Source: Candidatus Saccharibacteria bacterium UBA4215 (GTDB lineage: Bacteria > Patescibacteriota > Saccharimonadia > Saccharimonadales > Saccharimonadaceae). Taken from it: a stretch of DNA of 10,101 bases. The notes under the pieces are model-generated. The model was not told where the DNA came from. It did not search any database and saw only the letters and a list, made by a program, of their open reading frames with translations. The stretch is from contig DFTJ01000017.1 in NCBI GenBank assembly GCA_002381485.1, forward strand, positions 11,996 through 22,096. The letters are read 5' to 3'. Below are positions 4,334 to 10,101 of this stretch, piece by piece. Both the position numbers and the translations under genes were made by a program. How positions within the stretch are numbered: position 1 is the first letter of the stretch; the number at the start of each line of letters is the position of its first letter.

Positions 4334-5200
4334 CTACGCCGTGAGCGATACATTCACCAAGATGATAACAATCGTTACCACTGCGCCGACTGCGTAGTTG
4401 AGCCAGATAAAGCGCCGCCAGCCCTTATTGGCAGTAGATGATGTTTTATCAGTGATCGCGAGGTATGGAGCAACAATCGCTGCATAGCTCAGGCCAGCCA
4501 GCCCGACAAGGATGACCCAGCCCCCTTGCAGTAGCATCAGGCTTGAGGCGACAAGGTACAGTATAACGCTGAGCCAGACGGTGTTGCGCGCGCCAATGAC
4601 AGTTGCGATTGAGGCTAGTCCACCTTTGCGGTCTGGTATGACGTCTTGCACGGCGCCAAATGCGTGACTGGCAATCCCCCATAAGAACAGCGCGATGGCG
4701 TAGGGCCAGGCAGATTCGGCGAACCCAAATATAGCAATGGCGAACACCATCGGCCCTACAAAGTGGATACTGCTGGTAATCGAATCAAGAAACGGTTTCT
4801 CTTTAAAGCGCAGCCCCTTCAGGCTGTATGCGACGACAAAGAACAGTACTGCTAGCAAGATGAGGCTGGCTTGCCAGGAGGTCAAGAGTAGCAATACGAC
4901 CAGTGGCGGGAAGCTGAGCCAGAAAGCGGCTTTGAGGATTGTGGGGTGAAAACTGCGCGCCTCAGCGGATCCTTCGATACTATTCTTGCGGGGGTTCCGG
5001 ATATCGGATTCATAGTCGTAGACGTCATTTACTCCGTACATTAACAAGTTGTAAGGAACAAGAAAGAAGAGAGTCCCCAGGATAAACAGCGGGTCGATCT
5101 GACCGCCAAGTACGAGGTAGGTGGCGGCAAACGGATACGCGGTGTTCACCCACGAAATCGGCCGGGAGACCTTAAATAGTTTCCAGAGCGTTTCAAGCAT
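4334..5200 (-). CDS. crtEb: UbiA-family lycopene elongase (C50 carotenoid prenyltransferase)
   Basis: 288 residues, a polytopic membrane prenyltransferase with about eight membrane segments. It probably adds C5 units from DMAPP to both ends of lycopene to give an acyclic C50 carotenoid such as flavuxanthin. Both Asp-rich motifs are present: N58-D59-V-Y-D62-Y-E-S-D66 (NDxxDxxxD) and Q-D186-V-I-P-D190-RKGG. The frame is open upstream to 5320, but the ATG at 5198-5200 is chosen because it aligns with the family's short N-terminus and overlaps the cyclase stop by 8 bp (ATGCTTGA). It is the last gene of the crtE-B-I-Ye-Yf-Eb order seen in Corynebacterium, which is the main reason to prefer lycopene over quinone or other substrates. 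It could also be a bacterioruberin-type elongase/hydratase, but the cyclase pair next to it favours cyclic products. Confidence 0.85.
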   Translation of the reverse strand: MLETLWKLFKVSRPISWVNTAYPFAATYLVLGGQIDPLFILGTLFFLVPYNLLMYGVNDVYDYESDIRNPRKNSIEGSAEARSFHPTILKAAFWLSFPPLVVLLLLTSWQASLILLAVLFFVVAYSLKGLRFKEKPFLDSITSSIHFVGPMVFAIAIFGFAESAWPYAIALFLWGIASHAFGAVQDVIPDRKGGLASIATVIGARNTVWLSVILYLVASSLMLLQGGWVILVGLAGLSYAAIVAPYLAITDKTSSTANKGWRRFIWLNYAVGAVVTIVIILVNVSLTA

Positions 5201-5486
5201 CTTTACGTTCCCCAAGTTTATTCCATAGCAGCGGTACGGCGCAGGCGGCATACACGGCGTAGAAGAAGTCTTCGATTGGTGCGCCAAACAGCTTGATGCC
5301 CATAAGGAGGCTGTCGTCATACCCCACTACCCCTAGCCCAATAATAATCGGATCAAACACAGCGGTAAGTACTAGTAGCGTAGCGAGTGTCAGCCAGAAT
5401 ACCCTTGTGGGTTTGCTGAGTGTTTTTGGCAAGAAAAGAATCAGCGACAGTAGGAATACTAGATTAAGAATAAGGTAGGTAAACAT
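5193..5486 (-). CDS. crtYf: Heterodimeric lycopene cyclase subunit, second half
   Basis: 97 residues with three membrane segments (about 2-20, 28-50 and 68-87), one lycopene-cyclase domain of the CarR/TIGR03462 kind. The conserved FDPIIIGLGVVGYD (44-57) and APIEDFFYAVY (69-79) are visible; the PxE(E/D)xFF motif is the putative proton donor site in this family. With the preceding subunit it should form the membrane heterodimer that closes rings on the C50 chain. The ATG at 5484-5486 is used, overlapping the upstream stop by one base (TAATG). A longer open frame to 5537 would bury itself in the neighbour and has no support. It ends in TGA. Which ring is made (epsilon, beta or gamma) cannot be told from sequence. 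The e/f symbols follow gene order only. Confidence 0.85.
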   Translation of the reverse strand: MFTYLILNLVFLLSLILFLPKTLSKPTRVFWLTLATLLVLTAVFDPIIIGLGVVGYDDSLLMGIKLFGAPIEDFFYAVYAACAVPLLWNKLGERKDA

Positions 5487-5794
5487 TATGCTGCCCTCTT
5501 TTGCAAGAAGCGGTAGACCAATAACGCAACATAGCATAATAAGTAGAGGAAGAAGAGTTCTTCGATCGGAAACTCTGGGGCAATTCGATACGGCAATGCG
5601 AATTCAGATCCGCCGTGGAAGAAAATACCAAGTCGAATTCCAAGGATATCCCAAACAATGAACATCCCAATGATACTAAATAGCGTGACGGCAGTTCGCT
5701 TGGCATCGTAAAACCATGCGAGTGAGTAGCGCCAATCGACAAGCGTCAGGCAGGAGATCGAGAATACCAGTCCTGCGAGGTAGAGCCATTCCAT
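5486..5794 (-). CDS. crtYe: Heterodimeric lycopene cyclase subunit, first half
   Basis: 102 residues with three membrane segments, a lycopene-cyclase domain protein related to its downstream partner. Family residues seen are LVDWRYSLAW (18-27), IVWDILGIRLGIFF (46-59) and APEFPIEELFFLY (72-84). The last contains the PxEExFF motif shared with the partner's PIEDFF. Fungal and some archaeal enzymes carry both halves in one chain; here they are separate, as in Actinobacteria. It starts at ATG 5792-5794, overlapping the crtI stop by one base (TAATG), and ends overlapping the next subunit the same way, which suits translational coupling and equal amounts of the two subunits. The role is strongly supported by context. 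Confidence 0.85.
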   Translation of the reverse strand: MEWLYLAGLVFSISCLTLVDWRYSLAWFYDAKRTAVTLFSIIGMFIVWDILGIRLGIFFHGGSEFALPYRIAPEFPIEELFFLYLLCYVALLVYRFLQKRAA

Positions 5795-7314
5795 TATTTT
5801 TGCTTCCCTATAATTTTCGCTAGTGGCCCGGGCTGTCGGATGCCGCTAATCTTCTTATAGACAATTTCTGCACTTATAAGACACATCGGAAGCCCAATAC
5901 CCGGCATGGTGTTGCCGCCAACGTAGTACAGATTCTGCAATTTTTTGCTTTTTGGAGGAATACGAAACATAGCACTCTGCCCTAGTAAGTGTGACATGCC
6001 GAGGGCTGTTCCCTGCCAGGCGTTATAGCGAGCGGTAAAGTCGTCCGGTCCAAACAACGATTGGCTGACAATCTTTTTTGTTAGCTCCGGTTCGCCAATA
6101 GCGATGCCGAATTGGGTCAGGAAGTGCTCGGCAAGCGAGGCCTTCTTCTTTTCGGTCAAGTGCACACCAGTTGGAAGGGGCACTAGCACGAAGAGATTCT
6201 CGTGACTTTTCGGCGCGGTGGACGGATCAGTTGATGACGTTCGGCTGACGTACATCGAGGCAGACTTTGGGATTGTCTTGTGTTCATAAATGTTTTTAAA
6301 ATTATCTTGCCAGGCATCAACAAAAAAGAGATTGTGATGTTCTAGCTGTGGAAGTTTTCCTTTGACGCCGATGTACATTAGCAGCGCCGAGATGCCGGCT
6401 TCTTTCTTGTCCCAGGCTTTCTGAGGGTACGATTGAGCTTCGGGTGGCAGCAGGGCTGTTTCGGTGTGATGGAGGTCGGCGTTAGAAATGATGGTATCGG
6501 CATTAATTTGCGTGCCGTCGCGTAGCATAATGCCGGTGGCCTGCTTGCCGTTCGTTTGGATAGCAGATATATCGGCATTCGTGTGATACTGCACGCCGAG
6601 TTTTTTGCCAGTTGCTACTAGGAGCTCAATGATAGAATACATACCGTTCGAGGGGTAAAAGACGCCTTCCTTAAAATCGAGTGCGCTCATCAGGCTATAC
6701 ATCGCCGGGGCCTTGAAGGGTGATGTTCCCAGGAATACCATGGGGTATTCAAGGATTTGCTGCAAGGGGGTGCTTTTTACGAAGCTTTTGACGCGTGAGT
6801 GGATGGGCGTAGCCAAAAGTTTGAGCAACCGGGCGCTGCCTGCGACAACCTCTCCTTTTACGAGTTGGCTGGGGCGCGAAAAGTCTGTGTACAGGAAATG
6901 ACGGAGCGCGATGCGATAGATGTCATCGCCTTCTGCGACGTATTGGCGTAGCGCTTCGCCGCTCCCCTGCTCGATTGCTTCAAAGGTGGGCGCATCCTTG
7001 TTGACGTCGCCTTGAATGGTGACTGGGTCGTGTGACTCAAAGAAGACTTTGTAGGCTGGCGTGAGGCGCTTGATCGACAGCGCTGTATTGATATCAATAT
7101 CAAAGACGCGAAAATAATCCTCAAAGACCTTGGGCATTAGATACCAAGATGGTCCGGTATCAAACGTGAATCCGTCACGCTTCTTTGTGCCGGCTCGTCC
7201 GCCAAGCTGGTGGTTCTTCTCGTAGATATGGACGTCGTGGCCGTCGTTTTGTAGAAGGTTCGCAAGGGCTAGTCCGCCAATACCGCCGCCAATGATAATA
7301 ACTTTTTTTGTCAT
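5794..7314 (-). CDS. crtI: Phytoene desaturase (CrtI-type)
   Basis: 506 residues, the normal length for bacterial CrtI. It is an FAD enzyme, peripheral to the membrane, that converts 15-cis-phytoene to all-trans-lycopene in four desaturations. The N-terminus has the dinucleotide fold VIIIGGGIGGLALANLL (5-21), acidic E32 at the end of strand 2, and the CrtI-type GGRAGT and FDTGPSWYLMP segments (38-61). The C-terminus carries the second flavin-binding signature, YYVGGNTMPGIGLPMCL (463-479). No interruption is seen in between. The start ATG (7312-7314) lies one base after the crtB stop (TAGCATG). Some family members make fewer double bonds, but the elongase and cyclases downstream expect lycopene. 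Confidence 0.95.
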   Translation of the reverse strand: MTKKVIIIGGGIGGLALANLLQNDGHDVHIYEKNHQLGGRAGTKKRDGFTFDTGPSWYLMPKVFEDYFRVFDIDINTALSIKRLTPAYKVFFESHDPVTIQGDVNKDAPTFEAIEQGSGEALRQYVAEGDDIYRIALRHFLYTDFSRPSQLVKGEVVAGSARLLKLLATPIHSRVKSFVKSTPLQQILEYPMVFLGTSPFKAPAMYSLMSALDFKEGVFYPSNGMYSIIELLVATGKKLGVQYHTNADISAIQTNGKQATGIMLRDGTQINADTIISNADLHHTETALLPPEAQSYPQKAWDKKEAGISALLMYIGVKGKLPQLEHHNLFFVDAWQDNFKNIYEHKTIPKSASMYVSRTSSTDPSTAPKSHENLFVLVPLPTGVHLTEKKKASLAEHFLTQFGIAIGEPELTKKIVSQSLFGPDDFTARYNAWQGTALGMSHLLGQSAMFRIPPKSKKLQNLYYVGGNTMPGIGLPMCLISAEIVYKKISGIRQPGPLAKIIGKQK

Positions 7315-7315
7315 G

Positions 7316-8134
7316 CTATTTACCTCTCACCGCAACACCAGTAAGCAGGGCTACTTTTTGGACATCGGGAACTCGTATGCGCTGGTGTTTGAGCTTTTCG
7401 GCCGAAGTTCGTTCGATCTTATTGAGAAGCGTTTGGTAGTATTTGTAGCTTAATAGTACGGCTCGACGACAGGACGTTGGCAGTTTGTCGATGGCGGCTC
7501 GGCCAGCTTTTAGGTCGGTGCTGATGTCGGCAATAATGCGCTGTTTTTGCGTCTCGTCAAAACTCTCGTAGGAGCCAGTCGGAAAGTACCATCTGTTTAG
7601 TTCATCTGCGTCTGCAGCCAAGTCGCGCAGGAAGTTTACTTTTTGGTAGGCAGCGCCAAGTCGTCGAGCGCCACTGGCAAGCTTTTTGTAGGCTGATTCA
7701 TCATCTAAGAAGGCCTTCAGGCACATTAAGCCGACTACTTCAGCTGATCCATAGATATACGCATCGTACTTTTTCTTGTCGTAGGTTTGTGGCGAGAGGT
7801 CGGCGCGCATGCTACTAAAGAACGGTTCGATGAGCTGTTTGTTGATAGCGTAGCGACGAGCCGTGGTAGCGAATGCCTGGACGATGGGATTGGTGCTATA
7901 GCCGGTTGCGAGGGCGCGGTAGGTTTCTTGCTCGAGGTCGCCCAGTACGTCTTTGCTGTCATCTTTTCGGTTGGTATCTACAATTTCGTCGGCGATTCGC
8001 ACCAGCCCGTAGATGGCGTAGATATGTGGCCGTAACGGTGCATCAAACAGCCGAATACTTAAACCGAATGAAGTCGAATAGGCGTCGGTGATAATACGGC
8101 TCGCGGCGTAGGCGGCTTTGGTGTATTGCTCCAC
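7316..8134 (-). CDS. crtB: Phytoene synthase
   Basis: 272 residues, slightly short for the family (about 290-310). It condenses two GGPP head to head into phytoene. Both Mg-diphosphate motifs are intact: DEIVD (49-53) in the context GLVRIADEIVDT, and NFLRDLAADAD (167-177), followed by the expected WYFP. The start is GTG at 8132-8134, sharing one base with the crtE stop (TAGTG); no better Met lies nearby, and residues 1-30 align well with the usual N-terminus (YTKAAYAASRIITDAYSTSF). Squalene or diapophytoene synthase would be the alternatives in this superfamily, but the GGPP synthase upstream and CrtI downstream make phytoene the likely product. Confidence 0.93.
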   Translation of the reverse strand: MEQYTKAAYAASRIITDAYSTSFGLSIRLFDAPLRPHIYAIYGLVRIADEIVDTNRKDDSKDVLGDLEQETYRALATGYSTNPIVQAFATTARRYAINKQLIEPFFSSMRADLSPQTYDKKKYDAYIYGSAEVVGLMCLKAFLDDESAYKKLASGARRLGAAYQKVNFLRDLAADADELNRWYFPTGSYESFDETQKQRIIADISTDLKAGRAAIDKLPTSCRRAVLLSYKYYQTLLNKIERTSAEKLKHQRIRVPDVQKVALLTGVAVRGK

Positions 8135-9216
8135 TATTTATCTCGCTGTAAACACAAGTTGATAATCTGGTGGAATGCTTGACGATGGGCTTCATCGACA
8201 GAAAGCTGTTTTAGCAGGCTCAGTGATACTTCTTGGTATCCATCGATCATCTCTTCCAGAGCTTGTTTTGCGCCACTCTCCTTAAGGAGTTCGCGGGCAA
8301 CCTCAATCTCCTTGCTGCTCGCCTCGGCGTTGCCAAAAATGGTGTCAAAGTGAGTGCGTTGCTCGTCGCTGGCGCGTCGGTAAAATTCGTCAATTAAGAG
8401 CGTGAACTTTCCTTCGCGAATGTCGCCTTCGCTGCTCTTGCCAGTGAGTGCTTCGTTGCCGAAGACGCCAATGATGTCATCGCGTAGCTGGTAGGCAATT
8501 CCCAGCTGATGGCCAAGGTTCTGCAGGATATCCCGTTGTTCCTGTGGGGCCTCGGCCAGGGTTGCTCCCATCAAGAAAGGTGTGACAAATGAGTAGCTGG
8601 CTGTTTTTTGCTCGGCAATCACGAGCGGATGAGCGGCATCAGTTTTAAAGGTGGCTTCGGTATCAAGGAGTTCGCCGCTAATCACGTGGAAGATAGCCTT
8701 TGCAAGCAGGCGTTGGGCCGACAGTACGGCAGTTGGGTTAGCCTGTGTCTCGGCGATCAAGATAAAAGCCTCTGAAATAAGCAGATCTCCTGCTAGCATG
8801 GCGCTGCTTTGGGCGAAGTGGGTGCGATCAGCCTCGGGGAGGTTCTTGTAGTGATCAAGATACTGTGCAGTGATGTTCTTGACCCCATAGCGGGTAAAGT
8901 CGCGGTCAATCACGTCATCTTGTATCAACATTGCGAGGTGAAGGAGCTCTTGGGCGGCAGCTGATGGCAGAATAGATTCGATGGGTGCGTCAGAATAAGC
9001 GCTAAAGATGAGCAGCGTCATATATGAGCGCAGGCGCTTCCCGCCCGCTTGTTGTAGATTGACGATCGATTGCCACAGCGCGCCGTAGGAAGGATCTATT
9101 GCGCCCGCCTCTTCGGCTTTCATGGCAATTAATGGCAGCAAGAATGCATCTATCATCTCTTTGGACTGGGTAGGATGAAAAGGCGTTTTTACAGATGGCG
9201 TGGCGACCTGTTTCAT
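8134..9216 (-). CDS. crtE: Geranylgeranyl diphosphate synthase
   Basis: A 360-residue trans-prenyltransferase that extends allylic diphosphates with IPP to C20 GGPP, the first step specific to the pigment. Seen are GGKRLRSYMTLL (58-69), the first Asp-rich motif DDVID (100-104) in LAMLIQDDVIDRD, and the second, QLRDDIIGVFG (243-253), followed by K260 and GDIREGK (264-270). The second motif's DDIIG form and the 'TGKSSEGDIREGK' context are like actinobacterial IdsA/CrtE. The first gene of the operon, it starts at ATG 9214-9216 just downstream of an extended -10 (9225-9233). The GGAG there lies at the expected transcription start, so the message may be nearly leaderless. No IPP-forming enzymes are in the window. 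Chain length is inferred from context. Confidence 0.93.
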   Translation of the reverse strand: MKQVATPSVKTPFHPTQSKEMIDAFLLPLIAMKAEEAGAIDPSYGALWQSIVNLQQAGGKRLRSYMTLLIFSAYSDAPIESILPSAAAQELLHLAMLIQDDVIDRDFTRYGVKNITAQYLDHYKNLPEADRTHFAQSSAMLAGDLLISEAFILIAETQANPTAVLSAQRLLAKAIFHVISGELLDTEATFKTDAAHPLVIAEQKTASYSFVTPFLMGATLAEAPQEQRDILQNLGHQLGIAYQLRDDIIGVFGNEALTGKSSEGDIREGKFTLLIDEFYRRASDEQRTHFDTIFGNAEASSKEIEVARELLKESGAKQALEEMIDGYQEVSLSLLKQLSVDEAHRQAFHQIINLCLQRDK

Positions 9217-9224
9217 GTATCTCC

Positions 9225-9233
9225 ACTATAGCA
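9225..9233 (-). promoter_or_regulatory. Extended -10 promoter of the carotenoid operon (TGCTATAGT)
   Basis: TGCTATAGT on the minus strand is one base from the TGnTATAAT ideal. The -10 ends 8 nt before the crtE ATG, so transcription should begin 0-4 nt before the start codon. No -35 of quality is seen. The palindrome GACCA-AGGG-TGGTC (9240-9253) occupies the -35 zone and could bind a regulator. Confidence 0.65.
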
Positions 9234-9239
9234 TGGAAT

Positions 9240-9315
9240 GACCAAGGGTGGTCTCAAAAAAGCCTCAGAAAATGAGAAGGACCCAGACGCTCGAAAGCGA
9301 ATGGGTCCCTTGGTC
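9240..9315. repeat. 76-bp block bounded by 9-bp inverted repeats
   Basis: GACCAAGGG (9240-9248) and CCCTTGGTC (9307-9315) are exact inverted repeats that bracket the terminator hairpins. The octamer TGGTCTCA also recurs directly at 9249-9256 and 9311-9318. This could be a nested terminator structure or a small palindromic element inserted between the GC-rich surface gene and crtE. Confidence 0.55.
9256..9311 (-). terminator. Double terminator after the surface protein gene
   Basis: In the minus direction a bulged stem comes first: TGGGTCCCTT (9302-9311) against AAGGACCCA (9277-9285), with an inner CGCT/AGCG and a CGAA (plus-strand) loop. A short CTCA/TGAG hairpin follows (9264-9276), then a run of six T (9256-9261). 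It lies about 70-120 bp past the surface protein stop and 40 bp before crtE, so it isolates the carotenoid operon from the gene upstream. The 9319-9378 stretch holds nothing I can name. Confidence 0.75.
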
Positions 9316-9378
9316 TCATCTTGCGATGCTACCGACGCTCACCGCTGGCTTGCGGGAGCGAATGTGTTGCGTGTTGAC

Positions 9379-10101
9379 TTACTGCAGTGCGTTGCGACGG
9401 CGGACTGCCGTAGCGATGACCACGATGATGCCGACGATCAGCGCGAACATGCCGATGACGCCAGCTGCTGCGATGTTCGCGTCCAGACCGGTTGAAGCCA
9501 GAACACCAGAGCCCTCAGGCTCTTCGGTGGGAGGCTCTTCCTCGGCGGGACAGTCGACCGCAGCGATGCTGACGTCCTGCTGAAGTGCGCGACGCTCCTT
9601 GTTGCTGACTCCACCGGTGATGGTGAAGCGGTAGTCGTCCGCGGGCAGGTCGACGACAGTCGTCGTGTACGTCTCGCCGGGGGCGAGGGTCACGACTTCG
9701 TAGTCGACGATCTCTCCCGGAGCTCCGGTGGTGCCGTCGAGATAGTAGAACGTCTCGGCGGTTCCGCCAGTTCCGTCACCGAGCGACTTGAATCGCACGG
9801 TAGTGGAAAGGCCCTCGTCGCCAGCCGTGAGGCTGAACGTGGCGCTGCCACCCTCGATGTCACCAGGTGCGACACAGACTTCGTCCGTGCTGTCGCTGGT
9901 GCTCGTGTTGGGCAGCGGGTCGGCGCAGTCCGTGTCGACCGTGTCCGTGAACGGCCCCGAGTTGATGTCCGACTCGGCTTCGAGCTTGTCCTGGTAGGTC
10001 ACCAGAACGGAGCCGTTGTTGTAGTCCTCGTCGAACGCCTTCTCGAAGATGACCTTCGTCTCCCCGGGCTCCACCCTCACTGTGGTGTAGTACGGGAAAC
10101 C
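9379..10101 (-). CDS. LASTG sortase-anchored surface protein, N-terminus cut by window
   Basis: The C-terminal 240 residues of a cell-wall protein; the frame is open at the right edge, so the GTG near 10080 is internal. From the C-terminus backward it has a basic tail RRRNALQ, a membrane segment of about 27 residues (ANIAAAGVIGMFALIVGIIV onward), and the sorting motif LASTG, the LAxTG form used by class E sortases of high-GC Gram-positives. An acidic Pro/Glu spacer precedes these (EEEPPTEEPEGSG). Outside the wall lie two related Ig-like modules, each with a PGET turn, an acidic DEDY or ADDY strand and a closing DC: the first ends in VDTDC, the second in AAVDC. Sequence use is strongly GC-rich. 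It is followed by a terminator, so it is not part of the carotenoid operon. The ligand or role is unknown. Confidence 0.8.
   Translation of the reverse strand, partial: GFPYYTTVRVEPGETKVIFEKAFDEDYNNGSVLVTYQDKLEAESDINSGPFTDTVDTDCADPLPNTSTSDSTDEVCVAPGDIEGGSATFSLTAGDEGLSTTVRFKSLGDGTGGTAETFYYLDGTTGAPGEIVDYEVVTLAPGETYTTTVVDLPADDYRFTITGGVSNKERRALQQDVSIAAVDCPAEEEPPTEEPEGSGVLASTGLDANIAAAGVIGMFALIVGIIVVIATAVRRRNALQ

Noticed and set aside
4146..4397. Plus-strand 83-codon open frame between the elongase and MscS genes
   Set aside because: It overlaps the terminator, the small RNA and the end of crtEb, has no ribosome binding site and no domain.

Overview
The window reads as three segments of differing base composition. 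The middle, about 1,080-9,235, has moderate GC and tightly packed genes. It carries a complete C50-carotenoid operon followed by a small group of membrane and redox genes. The two ends (1 to about 1,075 and about 9,320-10,101) are visibly richer in G+C and carry genes of actinobacterial style: a JmjC/cupin oxygenase behind a tiny peptide gene, and a surface protein ending in an LASTG sortase signal. The short gene forms and the compact promoters starting almost at the ATG in the middle suggest a small-genome Gram-positive-like bacterium, possibly Saccharibacteria (TM7), whose members live on Actinobacteria. That assignment is inference. One gene ends in TGA, which argues against the UGA-as-glycine code of some other candidate phyla. 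The GC-rich ends may be transferred DNA, host DNA, or an assembly join; the sequence alone cannot decide.

Layout, nearly all on the minus strand and so read from right to left. At 9,379-10,101 is the C-terminal part of a sortase-anchored surface protein, followed by a terminator block (9,240-9,315). An extended -10 promoter then opens the carotenoid operon: crtE (GGPP synthase), crtB (phytoene synthase), crtI (phytoene desaturase), two half-size lycopene cyclase subunits (crtYe/crtYf type) and a UbiA-family lycopene elongase (crtEb type). These genes overlap or abut by a few bases, and the order matches the decaprenoxanthin cluster of Corynebacterium. The implied route is IPP/FPP to GGPP to phytoene to lycopene, then C5 addition at both ends and ring closure to a cyclic C50 pigment in the membrane.

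Downstream of the operon is a strong consensus promoter (4,302-4,330). It drives a short, highly structured transcript of about 170 nt with a possible 24-residue peptide and a strong terminator. Next come an MscS-type mechanosensitive channel and a short VIT1/CCC1-type metal transporter (one operon), a pyridoxamine-phosphate-oxidase-like flavoprotein and a TM2-domain membrane protein. On the plus strand, 1,371-1,616 is a remnant of a repeat (beta-propeller-like) protein beside a heavily palindromic stretch.

The left GC-rich end holds a candidate peptide-modification pair. It consists of a 36-codon peptide gene with an ideal ribosome binding site, a 15-bp GNRA-capped hairpin, and a Fe(II)/2-oxoglutarate-type cupin oxygenase that runs off the window. 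A 31-bp near-palindrome lies upstream of the peptide.
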